From: Mimachlamys varia
Taxonomy: Eukaryota > Mollusca > Bivalvia > Pectinida > Pectinidae
NCBI GenBank assembly: GCA_947623455.1
Contig: OX392530.1
Span: forward strand, 28,179,405 to 28,243,404
DNA length: 64,000 bases
Reading direction: 5' to 3'
This document shows, in pieces, positions 45,801-58,607 of the stretch. Numbering within the stretch: the first letter of the stretch is position 1; the number at the start of each line of letters is the position of its first letter. A program made the position numbers and the translations under genes. Below the pieces are notes generated by a model that saw only the letters and a program-made list of their open reading frames with translations, searched no databases and was not told where the DNA came from.

Positions 45801-46260
45801 TCATCTTATTTCCTGGTTGGAATCATTATTCTTGTCTATCAACTTTTCATTGATATAAATCCTAGACAACGCGGTCCGTGCTTAAATCAATATTTACTGT
45901 GTTATAAATTGTCGCATATCTTCAAACGTGCTATTTGATGTTGTGCAATGTACGTTTGTATTTGTATTAAAATGCATACACGAAGTGGTAATTGTGACGG
46001 GGACCGATACCACAGTCCTAAAAACTGACCCCTAAGTTGGGAAAGGTACTTGAACAGATTCCGTAATGCCGTCATATTGCAAACAACGTTTAAAAAAACT
46101 TACGGCTGCAATAGGCGGCATTGCAAATCATGTTATCAAAATAAATATATATATATTATATGCTTTGATTTTTCCTGGAAGATTTATTTCAAAATATTTT
46201 GATTACTATTATTGTTATTATTTGCTGTTTTTCACTTCAACTCCATAAATGTATGCCTAT
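45800..46260. other. Intergenic
   Basis: No gene recognised. Confidence 0.5.
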
Positions 46261-46264
46261 GCAG

Positions 46265-46745
46265 TTAAAATATGAAAATGTACCGTGGTTTACTGTGTAA
46301 AGAAAATATGCAAGAATTTTCTCTAAACTCCTTTTTTTCTAGACGGTCAATGTTAAATCTGTTTTGTGATTTGTATTCTATAATATGTTTTATATCAGTC
46401 TTCTTTGGTTCAGCTTCGGGAAATAACTGCAAAATTGCTGAATTCATCTGAAACTGTACCAGTATTTCAAAATGAGGTTAAAATATGAAAATTTACCGTG
46501 ATTTACTGTATAAAGAAAATAGGCAAGGATTTTCTTTAAACTCCCTTTTTTAGATGGTCAAAGCTTAAATCTGTTTGGTGATTTGTATTTTATAATATGT
46601 TTTATATCAGTCTTCTTTTGTTCAGCTTCAGGAAATAACTGCAAAATTGCTGAATTCATCTGAGAATGTAGAGTATTTCAAAATTAGGAAGCTATAATAC
46701 AAAAACTAGCAAGAATGTCGTTAAACTCCCTTTTTCTAGAAGTTC
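46265..46745. repeat. 213-bp tandem duplication (two copies plus a partial third)
   Basis: TTAAAATATGAAAATGTACC at 46265 recurs at 46478 as TTAAAATATGAAAATTTACC. Both copies contain TAATATGTTTTATATCAGTC and AATAACTGCAAAATTGCTGA. A degraded third part (AAACTCCCTTTTTCTAGAAG) follows at about 46724. Confidence 0.85.
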
Positions 46746-46899
46746 TTTTAAATCTATTCATGATTTAAATTATATTTTATTCATAATATCCCTTCTCATA
46801 TATCGATTTGAAATAAAATCTAACTGAATATAGGGTGAATTTTAACATTTAAAACATATTAGAGAAAACAACATGTAATTTCACAATGTTTAACTTTTT

Positions 46900-48060
46900 A
46901 TATGAGCATCCAAATGATAATTTTATTCACTACGCCTATTTGCTAGTTGTCATTTCAACGCTAATTATATACTGGGACACACACATAACCCATGTGGGGA
47001 TGGAGAGCCGCGGGGGTCATCACAGGTGTGTAGATGATGACTTACCGGTGTGGAGACCTTACGGAAGCCGAACAAAGGGAGGAAGGTGTGGGTAGGGACA
47101 AAAAGCCTCAAGGGATCGTTCAGTACTATTAATTGTAATTTTATAAGTATAACTATTCTAGGCGAAGTTCACGACATATTTACACACGTGCATCCTGCCA
47201 ACTGCCAATGCATACCCAATCTCTAACAGGTTAAAAAATATAACTTACATTTTCACACAAGTTAGTCACCCTTATTTTACACTAATAACGATCCCCATGG
47301 ATTGTGAAAAGTTCATATACATCTATTTTATTAATCAGATGGATTTTTTTATCGCATTTATATTTTTTGAGATCTGTAATTAAACTTGTCTCCAGTAACC
47401 ACTACACGCGGACCGCAGCCATATCTCACGACAAATATCTAAGAACAAATGCCACATGCGAGAAATTGCGAGATCTACGCGAGTTGCCAATCTCCATCTT
47501 CGCTAGCCAAGGGTTACGATCCGCACACTCATATTCACCCTTGGCATATATAGACCACATTTCGTAAATCCCGCTACGAGAGTTTTCATTGGATGCAGCT
47601 AGGTCTGGCTGCGTCCAATCAGAGCGCACCTTACATTTGATCACGCGTTCTTCTAATGGGACAGAAAAAAATGTAAACAAACATGGCACAGTGTCGACTG
47701 TGTCATGGATCTTTACCAGTAAAACAGAGAAGAACAATCTTCACCGACACATTTACGGTAAGGACTCAGTGCGTGGATCGCCGTTTCCTGATGCTGTCTA
47801 ATTTGATCTAGCTTGAATTTTTCACAGATCAACCGAATGAGATGTTCTTCCATATGCATGTTTACATTCATTACTGAAACTGTTTTGTTACACGCATTTT
47901 GATTGGTCGGTGATTACGTGATTCAAAGGGACACAACGCACACCGACCGCTGGGTGGCAGACCCGGGAGCTTTCAGTTTTGCTATGATATATTCCAGGGG
48001 TGAAGATTACATAGGTGATCGTAACCCCTGGATATCGAGGATGCCAATCTCTGGCTTTAT
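46900..48060. other. Intergenic
   Basis: No gene supported. Short frames on both strands lack domains. Confidence 0.5.
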
Positions 48061-48079
48061 ACGTCTCTGAACATACTAT

Positions 48080-48135
48080 CATGTACGTACAACCTATTAT
48101 CTTGTACGTACAACTTAGTATCTTGTACTTACAAC
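48080..48135 (-). repeat. Orphan copies of the 21-bp minisatellite
   Basis: ATCTTGTACGTACAACTTAG and flanking partial units, in opposite orientation to and about 1.1 kb left of the main array at 49260. Confidence 0.75.
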
Positions 48136-49259
48136 ATATTTCCATGGAATTCTCTAAAGGTGGAGGTTTCAATATTCCCATATGTTAAGTAGGGAGATTG
48201 CGGGCATGAAAAAGTGAGACTGTTTGGGGCATAGCCTGTTAGCTAGTTGCGTGCAAATTTATAACAACAACCCAATTTGTAACAACATTTTTTAATTTTA
48301 TTTTCTTAATTAAAAGAGAGTTAGTATCATAGAAATCAACACTCGTAGAACTAATTAAGTGGTTCTGACATTTTGGACAACACGATGTTGTTTCATTCAC
48401 GAAGCAATACTTTCCCGTATGGCAGTAAAAGTCGATAAGCAATTGACGACTACATTTTCATACAGCAAAACGGGTATCTAAGAGCGACCCAGGTTTAGTT
48501 TCATTTGTTTTGTTTTCACCCTACAGAAGTATTTTTTTCGTATAAAATATAAAAGTCTTCATGGAATATTAACATTTTGAAAGAAATATCCATTTGAAGT
48601 GCAAGAATACCGCAAACTCCAAGGCCTTTTTCAAGCTTTTATCCTGACATTTGCAAAAACTGAAACTACAGGTTGGTTAACTCATGACAGTCTCTGTCAT
48701 CCACGTATTAGACTAAAGCTTGACTTAGAGTGAACTCCAAGTTTTGTATTTAAAATTTTTTATTAATTGCTTTGTTAACAAAATGTAGAGGTCACCGTGT
48801 CCAAGCTATTAATAATTTATATTGTGTAGTTGTCGGTTGTGGAGGTACCCAGTAAAGTTTTTAAATGGATTCAGAAGGGTGCACGTAACATAGCCTTTTC
48901 AAATAGGTTCAGTGAACTTGAAATAAAACTATTCCTCTTTGAATTGATAAATACAGGTATTGTCATAGTAAGTTTTTACACGTGTATGCTATCTGAGAGA
49001 ATGTAATTTCACATAAATCGGGGAATATTATTATTTTATGTGTCTAATTTAATTTATGGAGAATTTTAAAGACTGTTGCTTCGTATTTCACACACAAATG
49101 AATCAATTTTTTTTATACAAAGATAAACAAATAATGCCTCTTAAAACATCAAATCTTACAGCACGGATATTATTATATATGTACCTCTCTTTTAACAATG
49201 GAAGTATCATTGTTTTTTTGAGGACTTCGGACATGAATATCTCGAAAAAGTATCAAACA

Positions 49260-49735
49260 AACCACTGTACGTACAAGATATTATGGTGTACGTACAAGAT
49301 ATCAAGTTATACGTACGTACAAAATACTAAGTTGTACGTACGTACAAAATACTAAGTTATACGTACAAGATAATAAGTTGTACGTACAAGATACTAAGTT
49401 GTACGTACAAAAAACTAAGTTATAGGTACAATAGATTATGTTGTACGTACAAGAGACTTAGCTGTACGTACAAAATGTACACGATATTATGTTGTACGTA
49501 CAAGATATTATGTTGTACGTGCAAAATACTAAGTTGTACATACAATATATTAAGTTATACATATGTACGTACGTACAAGATACTAAGTTGTACGTACACG
49601 ATACTAAGTTGTACGTCCAAGATACTAAGTTGTGCATACAAGATACAAAGTTTTACGTACAAGATAATAAGTGGTACGTACAAGATTCTGATTTGTTCGT
49701 ACAAGATAATAAGTTTTACGTACAAGATAAATATA
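49260..49735 (+). repeat. 21-bp minisatellite GTACGTACAAGATACTAAGTT
   Basis: About 22 imperfect units. Each contains the palindrome GTACGTAC. Because 21 is a multiple of 3, every frame reads as a 7-residue repeat (LYVQDTK or CTYKILS), which explains the long frames here; they are not treated as genes. Confidence 0.9.
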
Positions 49736-49799
49736 TTTTCATAGTGGCTATAATACGCCGCCGTAACATAATGATTGATACTGGCCAACTTTGCTTCAT

Positions 49800-50525
49800 A
49801 ATGTCATAATAAAATGTGAAGCATTTGAGAGACGAAACGATGTAAAATAAAAGCGACAGCTGAATTTTTGATTCGAGGTTTCGTAAAATATTGTTACTTA
49901 CTATCACACACATGAGGGACCGATGACATCACCTTGGCATACACTTTTGAAAGTTTGAAAAAAATCTGACATTTTTTACCTCTGACCTTTGAATAAAATC
50001 ACAATAACCTAATGACAGTGCATTGCACATCGTCTATGGGCGATGCAGCCATACAAAGAATTTCAAGCGTTATCGCCCGTACTGGAATCATTGGGAACAT
50101 TCACACATGATTGACGTCACAGTGACATACAGGATGTACATATACTCTCCAAATAATCATTAGGTGATGCAAGTATACTGCAAAGTCACGATTTCTTTAA
50201 TGGTTTAGAAGATATAGCCCGGACAATTATTATTAGAACCAGAACAAGAACCAACATTGGAAAATGAAGACAAAAAGAACCGGTAGTATTGCAATATGCC
50301 TTCCTTCATTCAGAATGGAGACAGAATTATATGTTACATTATGTATGTGACGAAACCTGGGAACGTGCACAAACGTAAAATTACAGTTGTCTAAACAGAG
50401 GATTCTAACTACAGAATGTGTAAACACCTTGAATACCTCTGTAAACGTATCCCCAGACCTGTGTGAACTTCCTGGTTGGTACAATAATTAATAGACACGT
50501 CCCCTAACGCTGTAGCCGACCAGAC
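49800..50525. other. Upstream region of receptor gene 3
   Basis: Presumed promoter and 5' UTR region. No TATA box or clear initiator could be assigned. Confidence 0.4.
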
Positions 50526-50595
50526 ATGGAGTTTTACTGGTACCTGTTGGTCATCTGGTTAGTACTGAGAGCTCTATCGGTGGTCAACGCATCAG
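50526..50595 (+). CDS. Signal-peptide exon of receptor gene 3
   Basis: ATG at 50526 begins MEFYWYLLVIWLVLRALSVV, continuing NASG: a strong hydrophobic core with a likely cleavage after VNA. The donor CATCAG/GTGAGC leaves phase 1, matching the phase-1 acceptor of the lectin exon at 55583. This is the only candidate N-terminus of the receptor family in the window. Confidence 0.75.
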
Positions 50596-50599
50596 GTGA

Positions 50600-53500
50600 G
50601 CATTATATACAAATATATAACTACATGTACATGGAATTAAGACAACAGTGGACCAAAGGTTACACTGTATATACCCTTACAGTGTTTAACGTATCGTGTA
50701 AGAGACGGTACATATGAACTACTGTTATATGATCACTTACCCGAACATTATGTTTCTTATAACAGCAATTGATTAAATAAGACATATTTGTTTTTATTTT
50801 GTTGTTTTCACGAAAAAAAAGTGATTTGATTTACAGTATTATAGCTGTTATAACGTGTTTGTACAGTATGTGTGTGTGTATACGGGTATATGGACAGGGC
50901 CTACGTGTATATATTTATTGTAACGCTTGGGTGCTTTGATATTGCATTGTGCACATTTATACAGCGAATGACATCGGGGCTAGTTTGGGTATGTGCGCGT
51001 TTTGTAATTATCATTATCGATGAATGGACAGTTTATGAATACAAGTACATGGCTATAAGCACATACACCTAGTAGAAACAAACATTGCCATTTACACTAC
51101 AACGCTGAAATTCTAGTGCTTATTGGAATATTATAGACATGGACGTATGCAGTAGATAAGATTGTGACCCCCACCCCATTCTTTGTTACATTACTGAGGA
51201 TGGTGACCCCCTCATTCTATGTACATAACTGAGGATTGTGAGGTTACTTCCATTCTATGTTAGAATATTTAAAATTAAATTGTTAATTTACGATTGAATA
51301 ACCAATAATAAATTAAATATAGCTACAAAAAATTACAGCAAACACGACAATTTTATTATGTTCTTTTAGACATTTACGAGTATGCTCTTCAAAAGAAAAG
51401 ACACGATATAAAATCCTCTGCTACATGTACATTTACAGAGTCATTATTCCATAAGTTAATACATGTATACCTTTATATACTTATGTAAATGTCTACATGC
51501 AAGAGATAATCTTTGATTTTGAATTGTGATATCCATAATTAAATTCTATAATTCCTATAGTCATCGGTTAAATCGTTGTGAATAGTGCATTCAAAACTGT
51601 TTTTAAATAGTATAGCAATGTTCTAAATATAGTGACGTGGTGATCAAAGCAACATGATTAACCGACTTAAAGGTGTATCCCGGAACTTGCATATTATTTT
51701 TTTGTTAATCTCACAACATACGTCATCTATAGTTGATTGTTTTAGTACTTGAACCCTGCCTTAAATATGACATTTAAATAATCAAGATTCATTTTTAACC
51801 TCTTTCCAATTAGAGATGTAACCAATTAATATTTATTTTCCAATTAGTGATGATAATTGAAGTAATTATGTACCTTGCTAGGTCGCCTCCACAAAGTTGG
51901 TCTGGCAACTCTTCATCTTCACCAGTGTAATTACTCTCAGTTGCAATCACCTTAACATGACCAACGAATATGCATTTCTGGATATTTGTTTATTGCCAAA
52001 GCAAGTATTTTCAGTTGTGCATTCCGTCGACTAATTGATTGATAGCTTTGAGCAATTTACCAAAATTTGCAAATTAAAAATACAGTGTACCTAGTACATT
52101 TTAATATATAGGTACATTTTATATGAACTACCAGCGTTTTGAAAATTCATTTATAAGTATTACTGCAAGGAAAATGACGTAACACACACATATGCTAAAC
52201 CTTTAAACTGTAGATTTTTAAATATGAATATAAAGTGCATCGCATTTCTTCACATGACCTCTCAAATTGTTGATGTCAACTTATTTCCCACAGAGGAGGT
52301 ACTCATCCATCTCGAACATAATCATATACGACCTGTGGATTTCTGTATTAAGACACCCACAAAGCATGGTCCAGCACTGATCACCACCAACTCGGTTCTC
52401 GGTTGTTCTGCAGTACTCACAACCCCAGTGGCCCCAATTTCCCCCTTCCTTGAAATGCACTTAAAATGTAGAAAACAAGATTTATTTAGAACAAAAAATA
52501 ATTTCCATGAAGATACTCAGATGGTCATTACCATTTGAGCATTGAACTGTTTTCAGTTGCCATGTATAGGTGGTACATTGTATGAATGCCAAACAATTGA
52601 ATTGACAAAGGCAAATTCAATGACTGAAGGGTACAATTTAACACTTAATGTTTAATGTGCCTATGTCCAGTTCTTCGCGGACGGTCAATGGTATTCCAGA
52701 ATACATTGTAGCTTTTGAGACTCTTCCCACAGCCCCAGGGTTGGACCAAAGTCAAATTTCTAACAAAGTCAAATCATAATTTTAATTCTCGCATATCTAG
52801 CTAAATCGGGTCTTTACGTTATAATAAGTTTACTTCCGTACATTCGCCTAACAGCGTAAACGAAATGACCGATTTTCCATGACAATCTCGTACACAATAA
52901 ACACCTGTGTGTATACGCTTTGCTCGTCATTTATCTGATGAAGGTAGCATGGTACATATCATACTACTCGAAACGTCACATACAACTTCCATTTGTTGTG
53001 AAAAAATGGAACTAGACGAAGTTTGCGAATAAATTATACCTTGGGTTAATGGGTCAAAGTGTAAATATGTTTTCGATTTTAGTTCATTACAATGTTACAA
53101 ATGAGAGATTAATACCAAACAAGCGACGCAGGCCCATAGGGTTTCTTGTCAATGGATTGTGATAATGATAATATTCGTATTATATTTCGTATAAATATCC
53201 AGTTTTGCTTCTCGTCAAATGTCACTTTGCCGTCAAAAGTTATGTTGTCGGTTTATCGACCGCGCACAACCAAACGCAAACGAGACAATTTTATGATGTC
53301 TATGTCAATCCCGGTGTTGCAATATCGCGAGTGAATGGCAAAACAAACAAAATATAACGTGATTGTGATTACCGGAGGACTGCGTTAACCGACTCTGGTA
53401 TAGCTACATAAATGTAGACCGTACCAAGTTCATCATCGGTCTGATATCATTGTGCACTATTTCTGAACTATTTTCGCTATTCTTAAATAAAATTATATAA

Positions 53501-54600
53501 AGTAAGGAAATCAAAAGCCTTTATAGTATTTTGGTTATTCATAGATAGCTAATGGATTTTATTAATATGTTTTTGTGGCGTATTAATATGCTATAAGCCT
53601 AAGGCACTCTGATCAGTTGAATATGAAATCACATATTGGGGAATTTCGAAAATGTAATAAAAGAAAATTCAATGATTTCCCATTAAGTATCAAGAAAATA
53701 CTGATAGAGTTTATGTTTATTATTTTTTTTATGGCAAAATTCTATCCGGAACGCAAAATGACAATTCAAGCTGACAAATCAGAATTTTCTGTCGACACAA
53801 GCAATTCTAAACAACTTCATATGTCGGTAAAAGCGAGAACGTACTTGTTGTGGTCACTTATTTAAATGCATTCGACTTTCTTTTTTTAAATAAAGTAGGT
53901 CATATGAGGATTAGAGTTCATTTTCAACTTTAATAGAGCTATGAAAGAGTTAATTTCCAAGTAAAACATCTGAAGTCAAAAGCATGAAAATTACAAAAGT
54001 GTTTTACATTCAATATGATTGTCCCCTTACGGAAAGGGGGGAAAAGCGAGGGATATTTATTGTACGAATTTGTAATAATAGTATTAATTCGAGGTTCTTA
54101 CATACCGCTTTATCACAACCTAAAGGTCGCATCAAAGGGCTTTACAGATTAATATTTCAATTCTTACTCATGTTGGACTCGATGAAACTACCAGTGTAAC
54201 CTGTTTCATTTGGCAATGAATTGACCAGATTAGCATTGCCTGCGCGTATGATTTTGCAAAGGGAGATAACTAGAAAAACGTGGAAACAAGACACCACTTG
54301 AGATATTTCCACTTTTATTGAAGCTATCCAAGAAATCAAATATAAACAGCCATAGCCAATCAAACAGCAAAATATTAACATTTCATGATTGCTATAGATA
54401 TTGCTAGTACATGTACATGCAGGCCTATCGTACTGTCCTAGAATTCATTGTCTTCTTTTGTCATTGACAACGTAGATTCGTCTTGTCACGTTTTGTGTGA
54501 AAGGAATTCGAACAGTCAACTGCCACATCGAATGGTTTCGTCCTTCGAATCATATATGATTTTTCGTCTGATTTGACATTCAATTACATCAGCTTCATAT
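50600..54600. other. Intron 1 of receptor gene 3 (left part)
   Basis: About 4 kb without recognised genes. A short triplicated segment (TTACATTACTGAGGATGGTG and relatives) lies at 51155-51260. A partial copy of the 4908 foldback flank lies at about 53655. Confidence 0.55.
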
Positions 54601-54668
54601 TTCAAAATATGGAGACCTAGGTAGAAACTCGAAATTAAGCGGCTCTCCACTTCGGGCCGAGAAAAACA

Positions 54669-54749
54669 ATGGCTGCCGTGGACTCACAGCTGAGCCTGAG
54701 CACCGCTTCTAAGCATCATTCTTCCACGAAGACGCGTCAGAACAGTTGA
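54669..54749 (+). CDS. Possible short ORF or orphan first exon (26 codons)
   Basis: In an ATG context AACAATGG, it reads MAAVDSQLSLSTASKHHSST then KTRQNS and TGA. It is more GC-rich than its surroundings. No homology is recognised and no donor site is obvious. It may be a retro-copied 5' end of another transcript or chance. Confidence 0.2.
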   Translation: MAAVDSQLSLSTASKHHSSTKTRQNS

Positions 54750-55002
54750 TATCTTATGCATTATTCAACAAAAAACTCGATGTGGCATTTAAAAACAAGG
54801 TTCATGTTTTGTTTCTGCAAACTTAGGCTGAACTGAAGAATCGATGCACATGATAATGTAGTTTTATCGTATTGCAAGGACGAAATATATGGTTTACATT
54901 ACGTCAAAGCGTAGACTTGTAAAAGCTCCAGAACGTGGAACAAACTTTTGAAAATAGTCTTTACAAGTTGAAATCAATGGAAATGCACGATGATTGAAAT
55001 AT

Positions 55003-55130
55003 AAGGTTTGAATCTTGCTTTGCTCGATTTTTGATGGGGTGATGAATTGAGTTGATCTTGAAACAAATTGAACATGAACTGCTTCGCAGTTTATTACCCC
55101 ATGAATTCGAGCGAAGCAAAATTAAATCCT
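55003..55130. repeat. Foldback element sharing its centre with 1321-1477
   Basis: AAGGTTTGAATCTTGCTTTG and GGGGTGATGAATT are mirrored by TTACCCCATGAATTCGAGCG and AAGCAAAATTAAATCCTT. The centre ACATGAACTGCTTCGCAGTT matches the centre of the 1321 element. Confidence 0.75.
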
Positions 55131-55149
55131 TGAGTGTCCGTGGTTAAAG

Positions 55150-55235
55150 GACCTTAAAAACTAGCCAATATCGTTCCCAACTCCCTCAATCACGAGTCCG
55201 GCGTTCTGCTACTAGACCACCGTGTCTCCAAACGA
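55150..55235 (-). repeat. tRNA-like SINE head
   Basis: On the minus strand GGAGACACGGTGGTCTAGTA (A-box-like TGGTCTAGTAG) is followed by GCCGGACTCGTGATTGAGG and GTTGGGAACGATATTGG (weak B-box). The arms pair poorly, so it is a decayed tRNA-derived element rather than a tRNA gene. Confidence 0.4.
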
Positions 55236-55582
55236 ATCAGCTTGCTGTCAATCACTTGACTCTGGGGACACTCCGGGTTGCATTTGGCACACGTTCCTCC
55301 GATCAAACAGATACTAGTGCTTTCCTATAAGGTAACTTTAACACCGTGTTGCCCCAGAAAAAAGTTTCTGAAATGAAAGGTAACAGACCTGATAATTCTT
55401 GGCAGTAAAAGGAGGCCTGGGCTTCGGATCATTCAAATGCATTTTTAAGTTGAGTTTTGATTGGTCAAATCAGCAAACGTGATATTTCTTACAAATGAAA
55501 CATATCACGTTTATGATCGTAGAATGAATAATTTTCGATATTTTATATACGGTAGTCATTCAAATCATTAATTTTATTTCAG

Positions 55583-55786
55583 AAAACATGGCCTTTAGCA
55601 AACGCACGAATCAGAGTTCTGCTAACATCGGTATATGGGGCAGCTCTAACGCCGTAGACGGATGTGTCCTCCAGTACGTGGGCTCCAACTGTTGTACACA
55701 CACGGAAAATGGACACAGCGAGGCCTGGTGGCAGGTAGATCTACAGACAACGTCCGCCATAGACACCGTGACTATTATATACAGAA
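55583..55786 (+). CDS. F-type lectin exon 1, receptor gene 3
   Basis: Acceptor TTATTTCAG, donor GTAAGT, phase 1, 68 codons. It reads ENMAFSKRTNQSSANIGIWG, SSNAVDGCVLQYVGSNCCTH, TENGHSEAWWQVDLQ and TTSAIDTVTIIYR. These are the family's hallmarks: N-A-F-K-x-x-QSS start, AVDG, C-THT, WWxVDL and V-x-I-x-x-R. The His of CTH and the terminal Arg are candidates for the fucose-binding residues of eel fucolectin. Confidence 0.88.
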
Positions 55787-55859
55787 GTAAGTTTCGCTGG
55801 ACGAGAACTTGTTTATGTCCCATCAATCACCATTTTTCATTTTAACATGTGATTACCAA

Positions 55860-57075
55860 CTGGAAAGCACACTGGGTTTTTTCCCCGTCAATTTTTGGTT
55901 GAGCATAATGATTCTGTTTAACGACAAAAGTTCCTGTACGAAAATCATCAAATAACCCATTAGTAATCATAAAATAATTACAAAAAAACTTTCACATCCC
56001 GTTGAATTTCGGTACATACATACCGTTAAAATCCGAATTTGGCCTCAGCCTTCCGCCTCACCAAATACGGATCGTACACCGACCTCATATATTTTGTTTT
56101 AGATTGTTGATTCATTCGTAAATTATTTTCGTCTTAATTCCATCAAGTGAAAACCATGAGACAATCTATTGTTACTAGTACGAATCGTGAGGTTTTAACT
56201 TGAAAGTGGCGAATCAGTTAGCACGAAGAAGTTATAATTCTGTTCATATTACATATCGAAATTCCTGAAAACTGGTCTAAAACCATTTTTTCCTGTGGGA
56301 AAAGAAGCAGTGGGGTAAAAGTTTCAACACGTTAAATATAAGCCCAAATATTCTTCATAATAACATACTTCTTAACATAAACCCGTATTTGTTGGGCTTA
56401 AATAGAAACAAATGAAGATGAAATGAACAAAATATATTATTTCGAATGTGAAACTGTCATGTAATGATCGTAATACATGGTAGGGACATACATATTTCAC
56501 TGTCATGTTATGATTGTCTTTCGTCGTAGGGACAGACATATTTCACCGCCATGTAATGATTGTGTTTCGCGGAAGGGACAGACAAATTACACTGCCATGT
56601 ACTGATCATGAGCAAGCTACTTTGTAGAGACATGTATGTGTAAACGTTAAGTAATCAGCCTGTTACTCTGAAGGGACATGTGGCTTTGTCATGTAGGTAA
56701 TGAGGGTGTTTTTGTTTCAGCATGGTCACTATGCGTTTGATCTGACCGTTATAAAAATGGCTTCATGCTTCAACATTTTGAGTGTGTTTTTTTTTAGCAT
56801 ATATTTGTTTTATGAAGGTTTTTACTGATTTCCTTATTACACACTTTTGCTGAAAATTTTGTAAACTGACTTTGCAAGAGGTTAACATTTTGCCGTAAAT
56901 ATTGCCACAAACAATGTGCATGGACAAGACGAAAAGACTGAGTAATTATTTCGTAACCAACCTTTCCTAATATTTCATATGTTGGCTGATGTTGATAAAT
57001 AAAAATATAGATGCAGAATATCCTTGCTAATACCAACATCATGCTGTAAGTGGCAACTTGATTAAAACAAAAATC
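55860..57075. other. Intron 2 of receptor gene 3, with a 46-bp minisatellite
   Basis: At 56458-56640 four units of about 46 bp share CATGTAATGAT and GGGACAGACATATTTCAC. No other content recognised. Confidence 0.6.
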
Positions 57076-57079
57076 AGAA

Positions 57080-57145
57080 AATACCAAAGCTTCAACAAAA
57101 CCATAATCCGAACTCAAAATCGATAAAACTAGGGGTAAAATAGGC
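57080..57145 (-). repeat. Dispersed repeat family A, copy 5 (partial)
   Basis: Minus strand TTTATCGATTTTGAGTTCGG then ATTATGGTTTTGTTGAAGCT, cut at both ends. Confidence 0.6.
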
Positions 57146-57175
57146 ACTTGTCACATCCAAGTAAACAATAAGTTC

Positions 57176-57358
57176 TCAAAACGATAACTGTATATCATTG
57201 CCAAATCTTGGTATTGTTAGTTTATTTGTCAGCAGTCGACATCGATCACGGAAATCACGATACCTAGAGCAAACCCTAGAATATCGAATCAACAGCGACA
57301 GGTAAACACCATAGGTTGAAGAAGCAGAGATGTTACTATCAAGAAATGGAAAATTCAC
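57176..57358 (-). pseudogene. Reverse-transcriptase C-terminal fragment
   Basis: MNFPFLDSNISASSTYGVYL then SLLIRYSRVCSRYRDF and RDRCRLLTNKLT. I recognise this as the C-terminal region of the same RT family as 17149-17463 (NFPFL-SNIP-SPAYGVYIS-LIRY is the usual form). It is isolated, with no catalytic part nearby, and inserted in intron 2 of receptor gene 3. Confidence 0.65.
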
Positions 57359-58607
57359 GATCAGAAAATTGAAATCATCACGTGGGTCGTATAGCTTAGT
57401 AGTAAGCTGTCCGTGTTGGTCGTAGTTTAAGTAGATATCGAGGTAATATTGTTTTCTCTACATTCTCTACATTAACCGTTTTTATCGCATTGATTGGCAC
57501 AATCTCCATTTTGGCTCTGTTTTAAATAGTTTACCACGTTAGGTACACTTATATTTTTAGGTAGTCAGTCATTGACTGGTTAGTTGCTTTTCTCCGGAAA
57601 AACGTTAAGCATTTAGGATTATTGGAAGAAACGGTTAACCTGTTGTCAGTATATGTGATTAGAAATACCGTGTTAAGCGCTTACATCATGCTATTCTAGT
57701 GAGTGAGGTAGAACTCTAAAATGGGCATCAGATCCGTGCTATCTTAAAGAGGCAGACACAGAAACATGCCACTCTCAGCCAACCTGCATACACACACAAT
57801 CGGAACTTAATTAAAGGGAAACTTACAAAAAAAAAAATAAAAATAGCCGCACATTCCAACAATTAAAAACATATTTTTGTTCAGTGTAGAACACGTGTGC
57901 CTTTGTGTACCTGTCACAGTCGGGATACAAGTTTGTCTATTTTCCTCAATTCGAACAAGTGATCCAATGCACGGACCATGATCTGAAATATGCTATATTT
58001 TAAACTTTTTTCTAAACTTCATAGGTGTGCAAAGCGCCGCCGGGTTTGAATTTGTAAACACTTTGTGCATTTCAGGTGCTTCCCCAGGCTTGAAAGCCTT
58101 CTGGGAAATTAAGGCCGCTTACGGTCTACAAAAATATAATAGCTGACTCCATGGTATTTATATTCAGTACATTATACTGGTGAAATGACATGAATTCTCC
58201 GTTTGAGGAAAGCATCTTAAATGCAGTGGAGATGTACAAACTACAGGAACGGCGTTTAGACATAGCCTATTACAATAAATGCTATTCAAATGGGGACTAC
58301 GATTGACATTTTAAGCCAGAGAATGGTTGATAGTTTATCCAAAAGCCACTGTCAAAAGAAATATTCGTGAAAATCGCTGTAATTGTGACAAGATATATGT
58401 GTGTGTAAGTGATATTTTAGTGACAGCAATCCAACTTCTAAGTGAACTGGTCAATTCTGAAGGGTAGAATTATTTAATGACTTAAACAAATATTATGATT
58501 ATATCCAAGTGCCAGGTGCGTTTTCTCGTGTTTTTTAATTGTCAGTAAGTCATTGTCATAAAGAAGAGTTTATGTCCAGCAGCTTTGCTACATTTTCTTG
58601 TTTGTAG

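Noticed and set aside
49475..49809. ORFs with LYVQDTK or CTYKILS heptads
   Set aside because: A direct consequence of the 21-bp minisatellite.
55150..55235. tRNA gene on the minus strand
   Set aside because: A-box is plausible but stems do not pair and the B-box is poor; a decayed SINE head is more likely.
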